From the NCBI GenBank assembly GCA_937898165.1, contig CALDKO010000018.1, positions 1 through 17,094 on the forward strand: a stretch of 17,094 nucleotides of DNA, written 5' to 3'. The notes under the pieces were generated by a model. The model did no database searches and was not told the DNA's origin. It was given only the letters and a program-made list of their open reading frames with translations. The stretch is from an uncultured bacterium (GTDB taxonomy: Bacteria > Patescibacteriota > Minisyncoccia > Phycocordibacterales > UBA1006). Position 1 is the stretch's first letter, and each line of letters begins with the position of its first letter. The position numbers and the translations under genes were made by a program. This document shows, piece after piece, positions 1 through 6,342 of this stretch.

Positions 1-153
1 ACCTGTCACTGCTGCCATTATTACCATCGTAATAACCATAGTTTTTGCAAAAAACTTATATGATGCGTTCATTTGAAAATCAATCAGCTCTTTTCGTTCT
101 GCAAGGGAGAGATTTTGAAATTGTTGCATGTCATTATGTTGGTTATTGATCAT
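1..153 (-). CDS. Small membrane protein, N-terminal part only (cut by window edge)
   Basis: The ATG is at 153-151 and the frame stays open to base 1, giving 51 residues with no stop, so the C-terminus lies outside the window. The N-terminal 30 residues are polar and Gln/Asn rich (MINNQHNDMQQFQNLSLAER), followed by a hydrophobic run (FFAKTMVITMVIMAAVTG) that looks like the start of a membrane segment. I do not recognise the family. A TATACT -10 box lies at 190-195, about 36 nt upstream, and no Shine-Dalgarno sequence is visible. The reading frame has good codon texture and a plausible start, but with only one third or so of a protein the call rests mainly on the open frame and promoter. Confidence 0.55.
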   Translation of the reverse strand, partial: MINNQHNDMQQFQNLSLAERKELIDFQMNASYKFFAKTMVITMVIMAAVTG

Positions 154-189
154 AAAATATATAGTGAGTGAGTTACCTACTCTATAGAT

Positions 190-195
190 AGTATA
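190..195 (-). promoter_or_regulatory. -10 box for the edge membrane-protein gene
   Basis: Reading the minus strand, TATACT lies 36 nt before the start codon at 153. The sequence 17 nt upstream (TTTTCA) is a poor -35. It sits just after the stop codon of the thioesterase gene, with no hairpin between, so readthrough from that operon is also possible. Confidence 0.4.
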
Positions 196-207
196 CAATG
201 ATTTTAT

Positions 208-612
208 TTATTTGAAAACAACCTCTGTATTTCCTCGAGCGACAACTGTATTATCCTGACGATACTCGACAATAATCCTTCCTTGGATTTCTGATGTTTC
301 TACAGTGTATATGTTTTTTGGATATATGGGGGCAAGGAAGTCTACTGACAAGTTTTTCGTCAATGCCGTGCCTGACTTGCCAGAAAACAGTTGTGCATGA
401 ATTCCAGAAATACTATCAATCACGAAACATGTAATGCCGCCATGGATAATTCCATCATTACCAACTAATTTTTCAGGAAATGAAATAGTGCACGATATTT
501 TTTCCTTTGAAACATCAATGTTGCGGATATCAAATTCAAACAGATCCATCCATTTTTTGCTAACACTTGCATACTTTGCAAGTTTTGGGTACATGAATAA
601 TTTTTCGAGCAT
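208..612 (-). CDS. PaaI-type hotdog-fold thioesterase
   Basis: A 134-aa protein of the acyl-CoA thioesterase (PaaI/YdiI-like 4HBT) size and pattern. Around residues 51-60 it has GNDGIIHGG, matching the conserved N...G.(v/i)HGG motif that opens the long hotdog helix; an acidic residue (D66) follows within VIDSISG, in the position expected of the active-site Asp/Glu. The C-terminal half has the alternating strand pattern of the fold (NLSVDFLAPI, IYTVETSEI, IIVEYRQDN, VVARGNTEVVF). Family members hydrolyse acyl- or aryl-CoA thioesters in the cytosol; the substrate here cannot be told. The ATG begins one base after the msrB stop codon (TAATATG), so the two are very likely co-transcribed and translationally coupled. 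No terminator hairpin follows it. Confidence 0.82.
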   Translation of the reverse strand: MLEKLFMYPKLAKYASVSKKWMDLFEFDIRNIDVSKEKISCTISFPEKLVGNDGIIHGGITCFVIDSISGIHAQLFSGKSGTALTKNLSVDFLAPIYPKNIYTVETSEIQGRIIVEYRQDNTVVARGNTEVVFK

Positions 613-613
613 A

Positions 614-1027
614 TTATTTTTTCAAGTTAATTATAACATCCTCATCAGCAACTGGCGGAAGAGGCTGTCCTTCCGGAATAAATTTTAGTGCTACGGAATT
701 CACGCAATGACGAACATTTTTATCAGTCAGATATTCACCATTGAATACATGACCCAAATGTCCACCACAATGCGAACATGAAATTTCCGTATAGATTTCA
801 CCTGGACGAAGTTTCCGTGCAACAGCACCAGGAATTTCATCATCAAATGCCGGCCAGCCACAATGTGCATCAAATTTGCTTTCTGATGTATATAAAGGAT
901 TATTGCACCAACCACATACGTAGATTCCTTTTTGATAATGATTATCGTACTCACCAGAAAAAGGCATTTCAGTGTCGCCTTTTGCAAGTACATTATATTG
1001 TTCTGGTGTAAGGTCGTTCTTTTTCAT
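614..1027 (-). CDS. msrB: Peptide methionine (R)-S-oxide reductase MsrB
   Basis: A 137-aa single-domain MsrB, the usual length. It reduces the R epimer of methionine sulfoxide in proteins. Two CxxC pairs for the structural zinc are present (C38/C41 in YVCGWC and C84/C87 in CSHC). The catalytic Cys is C108 in RHCVNS, equivalent to the RYCxN motif, and C56 in DAHCGWPAF is in the place of the resolving-Cys motif. GHLGHVF at 89-95 is the family signature. There is no signal peptide, so it acts in the cytosol, and there is no MsrA fusion. Its ATG overlaps the TGA of the upstream nucleotidyltransferase-like gene (ATGA), and the thioesterase starts one base after its stop, so it sits inside a tightly coupled operon. 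Confidence 0.95.
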   Translation of the reverse strand: MKKNDLTPEQYNVLAKGDTEMPFSGEYDNHYQKGIYVCGWCNNPLYTSESKFDAHCGWPAFDDEIPGAVARKLRPGEIYTEISCSHCGGHLGHVFNGEYLTDKNVRHCVNSVALKFIPEGQPLPPVADEDVIINLKK

Positions 1028-1434
1028 AAATTATTGTTATTCATATATTTTTTTATAAGTTCAACATCTTTTTTGTCTTTTTCGCGCTCACTTTTTTCTT
1101 TAAAGAATAAGCAAGTCTTCAAATCTTGAAATGGAATTCCATTTATTATTTCAGCATTGGCACGCTGGTAAACGAAATTATATTTGTCATCCTGCACAAA
1201 ATTTCGATGCATGCATTCAATATTTTCAAATGAAATTTTCGAAACATGCTCACCAATTTCGACAGTATGTATTTTTGATAAATCATCAAATAATCTGTCG
1301 GAAATTAAAATATCTAAATCACCACACTCACGAATATCGCGAATTGCCAAAGGTCCTGAAGAAACAATCAGGTAATCTTTTACTGGAAAATTTAGTTGTT
1401 TTAATTCAATTAGAAATTTATCGATATTTCTCAT
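1024..1434 (-). CDS. Nucleotidyltransferase-fold protein
   Basis: A 136-aa protein. Residues 23-45 (IVSSGPLAIRDIRECGDLDI) have the arrangement of the minimal nucleotidyltransferase fold: a short strand and Gly motif, a helix, then D39-x-D41 on a strand (DLDILI), the metal-binding pair. This pattern is common in small stand-alone bacterial NTases and in AbiEii-like toxins. The C-terminus (REKDKKDVELIKKYM) matches the usual basic helix with a D-x-x-D/L-x-x pattern after the core. The expected serine of the GS motif is displaced to S25/S26 before the Gly. No antitoxin partner of the AbiEi or MNT/HEPN type is seen next to it. The start lies 3 nt after the stop of the preceding gene and the TGA overlaps the msrB start. 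Function beyond the fold is not assignable. Confidence 0.62.
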   Translation of the reverse strand: MRNIDKFLIELKQLNFPVKDYLIVSSGPLAIRDIRECGDLDILISDRLFDDLSKIHTVEIGEHVSKISFENIECMHRNFVQDDKYNFVYQRANAEIINGIPFQDLKTCLFFKEKSEREKDKKDVELIKKYMNNNNL

Positions 1435-1437
1435 ATA

Positions 1438-2373
1438 TTATTTATGGCTATATTTTACTTGGTCTATAAATGACTTAAATCCTTCAACATCTTCTTTGGT
1501 TCCTAATAAATGACTTTGTTCAGGACTAAATACAACATACTGCTCTTCTTCTGGAAAAGTATCGTCATCTTGTAGCCATCTATCCTTTCCTATAACAATC
1601 CCATCATAACCTTCTTTTTCTAAAGCAGTTACTAAACTACGTCGCTTTTTAAAAAACCAATCTTCATCTTCTTCACCATCTCTAAACTCAATAAGATCAT
1701 CAGACTCAAGAGCATCTTTAAACGATGTTGCTACTAAATAATGTTTTTTATGTCCAAATGCTTCCCAAAAAGTATCGTATTTCTTGAACTTAGTTATATT
1801 AACTATTGCTGGATGAACTTTATTATAATCTCTCTCAAACCTTTCACTGAACATTTCAACTGCTTTTACAGATTCAGCAAAAAAAGACATCTTTGTCTTT
1901 GGGAATTCAACCGCCATTTCTTTCAGTTTCTTTTGCTCTTTCATTAAAAAATAAACACTTGAACATACACCAAATTCTGTTTTTTCATAAAAATCCAAGT
2001 AACTTATATCTCCTCGATTTCTCCAAAATGAAGATAGCCCAGGCTCTCTTAAATCTTCTTCTGAATATTTTAGTGTAATATCTTCTCTTGTTAGACCAAA
2101 ATCGTTATGTATTTTTTCAAGTCTAGAATCGATATCAGTTTGTAATTTTATGAATTTATCATTTTTTCTTTGATCAAGATCATAAACCCTCTCTTGAAAA
2201 ACAATTTTATTTATTTTTGTCTCAGGAAAAATTGAATCTACATATTGTGAATATTGTTCTTTGGTTCCGATTTTTGATAATTCAGGATTTTGTTCAAACA
2301 CAAAATCCACTCCATCTTTTATGGTTGGAATTTTATTTACATCTATTTTCTTTTTTAGGATCAAGTTTTCCAT
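1438..2373 (-). CDS. Unknown protein with ADP-ribosyltransferase-like (ART-PolyVal type) C-terminal signature
   Basis: A 311-aa soluble, charged protein. From memory of the family, stand-alone proteins of the polyvalent-protein ADP-ribosyltransferase group begin with a stretch like TxEQYxxYxxxIFPxSxxxxIVYHG and end with YDGIV...EYVVFxPxQ...LGSxxDIExFxxF. This protein shows GTKEQYSQYVDSIFPETK at 36-53, then IVFQE where IVYHG is expected, and at the C-terminus EGYDGIVI (254-261), EEQYVVFSPEQ (276-286) and LGTKEDVEGFKSFI. Thus the frame of the family is visible but the first motif has lost its His and Gly, so catalytic activity is doubtful. It lies 3 nt after metG and 3 nt before the nucleotidyltransferase-like gene. 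The assignment is motif recall, not an alignment. Confidence 0.5.
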   Translation of the reverse strand: MENLILKKKIDVNKIPTIKDGVDFVFEQNPELSKIGTKEQYSQYVDSIFPETKINKIVFQERVYDLDQRKNDKFIKLQTDIDSRLEKIHNDFGLTREDITLKYSEEDLREPGLSSFWRNRGDISYLDFYEKTEFGVCSSVYFLMKEQKKLKEMAVEFPKTKMSFFAESVKAVEMFSERFERDYNKVHPAIVNITKFKKYDTFWEAFGHKKHYLVATSFKDALESDDLIEFRDGEEDEDWFFKKRRSLVTALEKEGYDGIVIGKDRWLQDDDTFPEEEQYVVFSPEQSHLLGTKEDVEGFKSFIDQVKYSHK

Positions 2374-2376
2374 AAA

Positions 2377-3819
2377 CTATTTCCGCCCAAACAACGGTTC
2401 GCTTGGTTTTTCTCGTTTAATAATCAATTCCTTAATTTTATCAGCAGTTGTTGGCATGATCGGTTGTAACAGTACGGATACCCGTGCAAGTCCTGTAATT
2501 ACATGATGCACATCAGCGCGCGCTTTCTCCGGATCAACCTTAAACGTTTTAAACGGTTCTGTATCGGTAATATATTTATCCAAATCTGCAATTTCCGCCC
2601 AGATTGAATTGGTTACTTCTGCATAATCAAATCGTTCGTAGGCAGGATGCGCAATGTCTGCAAATTGTGGAAATACCAAATCACTGATATCTACATCATA
2701 TGATTGCGCCATGGTAAGAGATCGCGAAACCAAGTTCCCAATTCCGTTTACCAGATTTGCATTATACGTTGTCGCAACTCGATCGAGTGTAAATGGAGAA
2801 TCCTCAAACATGGAAACTTCTTTTGATACAAACAGTCGCAACATGTCGGTTCCGTATTCATCTACTACCTGGTTCGGTGTTACCACGTTTCCAATAGATT
2901 TAGACATTTTAATTCCACCGTCACCGGTAAAAAATCCATTGATGACAATCTGATGCGAATTTGGCAGATCTGCCGCCATCAACATCGCCTGCCACATTGC
3001 AGACTGCTGACGTAGGTTATCCTTTCCACAATACTGTGTTGGATTTCCATTTTTCCAAAATGTTTCAAACTGATCATTATTTTCCGGCCAACCAAGAGTC
3101 GAAATATAATTCACTAACGCATCAAACCACACATACATAACCTGATTATCATCACCTGGAACAGCAACACCCCATGGCATTTTTGATTTCAATCGTGATA
3201 TTGAAAAATCTTCGAGTCCTGATTCAATAAATGTTTTTATTTCATGGAAACGAAAATCAGGCACCACAAAATGAGGATTCTTTGCATAAAAATCCAAAAG
3301 GGGTTTCTGAAATTCAGAAAACTTAAAGAAATAATTTTCCTCATCAATCAATTCAATTGTATAGGTCGGATGAATTGGACATTTCCCATCAACCAATTCT
3401 GAATCTGTTTTTTCAAGCTCACACCCAACACAGTATTTTATCTGATACTGTTTTTTATAAATATATCCGTTTTGTTCAACTCGCTTCCAAAATTCCTGTG
3501 CAGCAGATTCATGATGTGTATCAGTTGTTCGGATGAAATGAATATCATCTGAAATGCCGAGCATTTCTTTCAATCCACGAAACATCACCGCATGGCGATC
3601 TACATATGACTGTACGTCCTCGCCTACCTTTCCCGCATCTGCCCATAATTTCTGACCATGCTCATCAGTTCCAGTGTTAAAAAATACCTCATATCCCATC
3701 AGTTTTTTATAACGGGCCAAAATATCGGCACGGATAATTTCCATCGCAAAACCAACATGCGGTTCTGCATTTACATATGGGAGCGTGGTAGTAATATAAA
3801 AAGGTTTTTGTTCGTTCAT
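2377..3819 (-). CDS. metG: Methionine--tRNA ligase (short, single-domain-core form)
   Basis: A 480-aa class I aminoacyl-tRNA synthetase that charges tRNA-Met with methionine. The HIGH-equivalent is HVGF at 21-24 within PYVNAEPHVGF; the KMSKS loop is intact at 304-308. The knuckle in the connective domain keeps C130, C133, C147 and H150 (YCVGCE...CPIH). The CGKDN region at 264-268 and the following helix (AMWQAMLMAADLP) are typical of bacterial MetG. The anticodon-binding helical domain fills the C-terminus and ends soon after IMPTTADKIKELI; the C-terminal tRNA-binding (EMAP/Trbp111-like) domain found in longer bacterial MetRS is absent. A TATAGT -10 box lies 7 nt before the ATG, predicting a leaderless mRNA. 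It heads a five-gene unit ending with the thioesterase. Confidence 0.95.
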   Translation of the reverse strand: MNEQKPFYITTTLPYVNAEPHVGFAMEIIRADILARYKKLMGYEVFFNTGTDEHGQKLWADAGKVGEDVQSYVDRHAVMFRGLKEMLGISDDIHFIRTTDTHHESAAQEFWKRVEQNGYIYKKQYQIKYCVGCELEKTDSELVDGKCPIHPTYTIELIDEENYFFKFSEFQKPLLDFYAKNPHFVVPDFRFHEIKTFIESGLEDFSISRLKSKMPWGVAVPGDDNQVMYVWFDALVNYISTLGWPENNDQFETFWKNGNPTQYCGKDNLRQQSAMWQAMLMAADLPNSHQIVINGFFTGDGGIKMSKSIGNVVTPNQVVDEYGTDMLRLFVSKEVSMFEDSPFTLDRVATTYNANLVNGIGNLVSRSLTMAQSYDVDISDLVFPQFADIAHPAYERFDYAEVTNSIWAEIADLDKYITDTEPFKTFKVDPEKARADVHHVITGLARVSVLLQPIMPTTADKIKELIIKREKPSEPLFGRK

Positions 3820-3826
3820 ATATACT

Positions 3827-3832
3827 ACTATA
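3827..3832 (-). promoter_or_regulatory. -10 box directly before metG
   Basis: On the minus strand TATAGT ends 7 nt before the metG ATG, so transcription would begin at or within a base or two of the start codon. The TTTATT 17 nt upstream is a weak -35. There is no Shine-Dalgarno sequence. Confidence 0.5.
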
Positions 3833-3869
3833 CATAAAAACCATTATTTAATAAACCTGATTAAGTTAA

Positions 3870-3897
3870 TTGACAAAAGTATAAAAAGTAGTATAAT
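3870..3897 (+). promoter_or_regulatory. Near-consensus sigma-70 promoter for the 136-aa gene
   Basis: Consensus TTGACA at 3870-3875 and consensus TATAAT at 3892-3897 with a 16-bp spacer. Transcription should start near 3904, leaving a leader of about 18 nt. An AAGGA at 3899-3903 is too far from the ATG to act as a ribosome binding site and lies at or before the start point. Confidence 0.8.
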
Positions 3898-3921
3898 TAA
3901 GGAAACAAAAAATAAAACACT

Positions 3922-4332
3922 ATGGGAACAATTAAACAGCCGATATTCCCTACTGTAGAGGAACTTGGCGACGCATGCTTTAATGAAAAGGTATTCAAAA
4001 AAATAATAAGGGTAACTAAAAAAGTCTCTCCGGTTAAAATGGCAGCGGTATTCAAATTCACAGGGATGTATAATAAAAAATATGGAACTAACTTTTTTGT
4101 AACATACAAACGAGTTGGAACCTCAGACACCTATGAGCTCAAGAATATAACCTGTACTAAAAAACCAGAAGAAACCGTTAAGGAAACTGACCAAGGATTA
4201 GTCAAAGGTAATCAGTATGTATTGTTTGATCCAAAAACAGTAATGCATACAACCCAGCCTACTTTGAAAAAAATAAGTTGGATGACTGCACCAGATGTCG
4301 ATTGGCCATTAGGTTATCCAAAAGAAATTTAA
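3922..4332 (+). CDS. Unknown 136-aa protein
   Basis: I do not recognise this protein. It is short, soluble and basic, with no signal peptide or membrane segment. The first 55 residues look helical (PTVEELGDACFNEKVFKK, then VTKKVSPVKMAAVFKFTGMY), and the rest looks like short strands with many Thr, Tyr and Lys (FFVTYKRVG, YELKNITCTKK, NQYVLFDPKTV). Two Cys (C19, C78) are not in a metal-site pattern. It is a monocistronic gene: it has the strongest promoter in the window (perfect -35 and -10) and its own strong terminator straight after the stop, which implies steady high expression. It diverges from metG. The clean promoter, terminator and codon texture make the gene real even though the function is unknown. 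Confidence 0.75.
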   Translation: MGTIKQPIFPTVEELGDACFNEKVFKKIIRVTKKVSPVKMAAVFKFTGMYNKKYGTNFFVTYKRVGTSDTYELKNITCTKKPEETVKETDQGLVKGNQYVLFDPKTVMHTTQPTLKKISWMTAPDVDWPLGYPKEI

Positions 4333-4358
4333 CACTCCTACATTAGGAGTGTTTTTTT
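4332..4358 (+). terminator. Intrinsic terminator of the 136-aa gene
   Basis: A perfect 9-bp stem (ACACTCCTA / TAGGAGTGT) with a CAT loop, followed by a run of seven T. The stem begins at the last base of the stop codon. Confidence 0.9.
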
Positions 4359-4364
4359 ATATAC

Positions 4365-4387
4365 AAAAAATCACCCATTGGGTGACT
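4365..4387 (-). terminator. Intrinsic terminator of the wall-hydrolase gene
   Basis: The stem TCACCC / GGGTGA (4371-4376, 4380-4385) with a 3-nt loop is followed on the minus strand by six T (4370-4365) and preceded by AAAAAGT, which can extend the stem. It faces the plus-strand terminator a few bases away, so the convergent genes each have their own. Confidence 0.85.
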
Positions 4388-4397
4388 TTTTGAGCAA

Positions 4398-5069
4398 TTA
4401 TTTCATTGCAAGAACTTTTGGCGCATCGATTTTCGAGATTTTATCCATAACACCAAACACGAGTGGTTGGTATTTTGGGTTTACCATATTATACGCAGAC
4501 ATTTTCTGTGAAAGAGTTTTGTCTTTGTAATATTTAGCGGTACTTTCTCGGTTACCAGCCAAATGGGCAGTAACTTCGTTGATAGCTTGTTCCTTTGATG
4601 CAAAATCCTTACATTTTAAACCGGCTTTGTCAGAACATCCCCATCCAAACATGTTGTCTGGATCTTTTTTAGGAACGAACTTACCACCAGTAGATTCGAT
4701 CATGGCTTTTGCTGCAACGAAACGCCAATCGATACCTTCACGGTCAGCTGCTGTAACGAATACTTTACCATATCCTGCCGCAGGCAAGTTATATTGTGCA
4801 AAGTATGCGTCGATTTTAGCTGCTCGTTCGGCAACAGTTAATCCGTCAACGACTTTTTCTTCGTCGGCTGAAACGGTGTCTAAGGCTTGTGCTTGTGCTG
4901 TGTGTGCCCAGAATGAGGTAATCAGGATAGTCGCAACAAGTGCAACGGTTATCGATGATTTACCAACACTGGTAAAGAAAGTAAATGACTTAGTAATAAT
5001 GTGGGCACCACGTAATGAATTGTATATATTTTTGGGCATAATTGACGGTTGTGCTCCGTCGAACGTCAT
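4398..5069 (-). CDS. Exported lysozyme-like peptidoglycan hydrolase
   Basis: A 223-aa protein with an unusually long N-terminal region, then a hydrophobic segment (about residues 39-55) ending in AHTAQAQA, a good signal-peptidase site near residue 60-62. The mature part has REGIDWRFVAAKAMIESTGGK at 110-130, the pattern of the lysozyme/glucosaminidase fold in which E125 would be the catalytic acid, then NMFGWGCSD and a helix with NEVTAHLAGN. C145 and C153 could form a disulfide outside the cell. The family cuts peptidoglycan glycan strands (glucosaminidase or lytic transglycosylase; not separable here). The first ATG has GGAGGA 14 nt upstream, too far for normal use; an in-frame ATG at 5039 (MPKNIYN) is an alternative start. 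It is monocistronic, with a TTGACA-17-TACACT promoter and its own terminator. Confidence 0.75.
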   Translation of the reverse strand: MTFDGAQPSIMPKNIYNSLRGAHIITKSFTFFTSVGKSSITVALVATILITSFWAHTAQAQALDTVSADEEKVVDGLTVAERAAKIDAYFAQYNLPAAGYGKVFVTAADREGIDWRFVAAKAMIESTGGKFVPKKDPDNMFGWGCSDKAGLKCKDFASKEQAINEVTAHLAGNRESTAKYYKDKTLSQKMSAYNMVNPKYQPLVFGVMDKISKIDAPKVLAMK

Positions 5070-5131
5070 GTCTGATGTCTATTCCTCCGTAGGTAAAACC
5101 TGGTGAAATAAAAAGACCCGAAAATGGGTAT
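5070..5131 (-). promoter_or_regulatory. 5' leader of the hydrolase gene with small hairpins
   Basis: From a start point near 5131 the leader runs about 60 nt. It contains an ACCC/GGGT hairpin followed by CTTTTT, which resembles a weak attenuator, and then GGAGGAA at 5088-5082. A further stem GACGG/CCGTC lies just inside the frame at 5060-5044, right before the alternative ATG at 5039. I recognise no known riboswitch class. Confidence 0.3.
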
Positions 5132-5137
5132 GTTTGT

Positions 5138-5166
5138 AGTGTAGCACATGCAAGTCTTGCTGTCAA
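5138..5166 (-). promoter_or_regulatory. Promoter of the hydrolase gene
   Basis: Minus strand: TTGACA at 5166-5161, 17-bp spacer, then TACACT at 5143-5138 preceded by TGC (extended -10). Its -35 box overlaps the -35 box of the plus-strand promoter at 5157-5162. Confidence 0.75.
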
Positions 5167-5185
5167 GAGATTTTTATGGTATAAT
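5157..5185 (+). promoter_or_regulatory. Promoter of the YggU-family gene
   Basis: Plus strand: TTGCTG at 5157-5162, 17-bp spacer, consensus TATAAT at 5180-5185 preceded by TGG (extended -10). Predicted start near 5192 leaves an 80-nt leader with no Shine-Dalgarno sequence before the ATG at 5274. Confidence 0.7.
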
Positions 5186-5273
5186 GGTGTTAATTCTGAA
5201 AATACGTTGATTTATAAGGCTTTTTTAGGACCTCATTTTTAGCTGTCTTACCTAATTTTTACCAAAATTTTCC

Positions 5274-5501
5274 ATGCAAATTATTATTCGAGTTCGAGCC
5301 TTCCCTGACGCAAAAAAGGAGCATATTGAAGAGACTGAGCCTCATATTCTGCGGATTTTTGTTCGGGAACCAGCAAAAGATAACCGTGCCAACCGAAAAA
5401 TATTAGATTTGGTCGCTGATTTCTATACTATACCCAGAAATAAACTCCGTATGATCTCTGGTCATCATAGAATGAGTAAAATGATAGAAGTATTACACTA
5501 A
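5274..5501 (+). CDS. YggU/DUF167 family protein
   Basis: A 75-aa protein matching the small DUF167 (YggU) family across its length: an initial strand with a V/R-x-x-PxAKK pattern (RVRAFPDAKKEHIEE), a central strand ILRIFVREPAKDNRANRKILDLVADFY corresponding to the usual L.V.v.ApP..GkAN..li..LA, and a closing IPRNKLRMISGHHRMSKMIEV matching the v....v.i.sG..sr.K.v.i end. The usual Gly in the GKAN motif is Asn here (DNRAN). The family is widespread and small; its biochemical role is not established. It is monocistronic, with its own promoter and a hairpin terminator immediately after the stop codon. Confidence 0.85.
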   Translation: MQIIIRVRAFPDAKKEHIEETEPHILRIFVREPAKDNRANRKILDLVADFYTIPRNKLRMISGHHRMSKMIEVLH

Positions 5502-5525
5502 AAAAGCCTCTAGTAGGCTTTTTTA
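5501..5525. terminator. Bidirectional terminator between convergent genes
   Basis: The stem AAAAAGCCT / AGGCTTTTT with a short CTAGT loop has an A-run on one side and a T-run on the other, so it works for the plus-strand YggU gene and for the minus-strand DUF3298 gene that ends at 5530. Confidence 0.88.
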
Positions 5526-5529
5526 GTTC

Positions 5530-6282
5530 TTATTTAAAATATTCAAGTTTTGCAATACTCTTAATTTCTGAAAATGGAACTATTACCACCGGCTCACCCT
5601 CTACATAGGGTGCTACCTGGTACGCCCCAAATAAAATTACCAAGTTCCCATTCTCATTAATATACCAATGGTTCCAATTTTCTGGATTAGTATCAGCCCC
5701 TTCCTTGAAAAAGGCATCACCATACTGTTTACTGAGAATTCCTGAAGCATAGCCTGATAACACTGCTAAATACTCTGGTGTTGAAACACTGAACACATCG
5801 GCTAATGTAAGTAGTGTTCCTTTGTTGTCTACAGGAATGGTAAATATAAAAGGTGTAGGGTGTGCTCCACCGGTAAATTGAGATCCATGAAACACGGTTG
5901 TTGAACCATTTGGTGATTTTTTTATCTCATACGTAATAGTTAAAAATCCTTTATTTCCGTTTGTAAACATTTCCTTTAACACAGGATCTTCCGGAGTAAA
6001 TGATTTTACAAACTCATCATGTGCGTCATCGATATATTTTTTAATTTCTGTATCAATAACAGTATTATTGTAATAAGGATAACGAATTGAAATCTCGTAT
6101 AAATTTCCTGTTTCTGTTATTTCTTTATCAACAGGTTCTAGGGCAACAATTTGATCAGCTGGTGGTGCAACAGGCACTGGCGTAACCGCTAATTTATTAC
6201 GAATTACTAACCAACCAAAAACCCCAACCAAAATAAGGATTACAACAGCACTGATAGTTTTTTTATTAGATGGATTTTTCAT
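5530..6282 (-). CDS. Membrane-anchored DUF4163/DUF3298 (RsiV-like ectodomain) protein
   Basis: A 250-aa protein with a short basic N-terminus, one membrane segment at about 10-27 (ISAVVILILVGVFGWLVI) and a Pro-rich linker, so the bulk lies outside the membrane. The ectodomain follows the DUF4163-DUF3298 pattern: YEISIRYPYYNN at 62-73, a Tyr/Thr strand pair, FTGGAHPTPF at 136-145 (the GGAH hallmark), LLTLADVFS at 157-165, a helix, then FGAYQVAPYVEGEPVVIVPFSEI at 218-240. This domain pair is known from anti-sigma factor RsiV, where it binds lysozyme, and from many wall-associated proteins. The cytoplasmic anti-sigma part of RsiV is missing here. It is monocistronic with an extended -10 box 8 nt before the ATG and a shared terminator. 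Confidence 0.82.
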   Translation of the reverse strand: MKNPSNKKTISAVVILILVGVFGWLVIRNKLAVTPVPVAPPADQIVALEPVDKEITETGNLYEISIRYPYYNNTVIDTEIKKYIDDAHDEFVKSFTPEDPVLKEMFTNGNKGFLTITYEIKKSPNGSTTVFHGSQFTGGAHPTPFIFTIPVDNKGTLLTLADVFSVSTPEYLAVLSGYASGILSKQYGDAFFKEGADTNPENWNHWYINENGNLVILFGAYQVAPYVEGEPVVIVPFSEIKSIAKLEYFK

Positions 6283-6290
6283 ATATTGTT

Positions 6291-6333
6291 AGTATACCAA
6301 AAAATCCCTTAATAAGGGATTTTTTGGTATACT
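6291..6333. repeat. Perfect 20-bp-arm inverted repeat: terminator fused to two extended -10 boxes
   Basis: Arms 6291-6310 and 6314-6333 are exact reverse complements around an AAT loop. The inner part (AAAAAATCCCTT) is an intrinsic terminator for the secreted-protein gene at 6343. The outer part is TGGTATACT on each strand. On the minus strand it is the extended -10 of the DUF3298 gene, 8 nt before its ATG. On the plus strand the mirror box would fire into the secreted-protein gene in antisense. Confidence 0.85.
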
Positions 6334-6342
6334 ATTAAAAGA

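Noticed and set aside
434..688. Plus-strand open frames over the thioesterase, msrB and other minus-strand genes
   Set aside because: They are antisense to genes with clear motifs, have no promoter and show no domain pattern.
1024..1027. TGA as a sense codon (Gly, as in Gracilibacteria/Absconditabacteria), since some CPR bacteria recode it
   Set aside because: The TGA at 1026-1024 overlaps the msrB ATG as ATGA, a standard coupling arrangement, and the long genes contain no internal TGA that would need reading through.
1024..2373. The ART-like and nucleotidyltransferase-fold genes as a toxin-antitoxin pair
   Set aside because: Both sit inside a metG-msrB unit, neither has an antitoxin-like DNA-binding part, and the ART-like protein has lost key residues.
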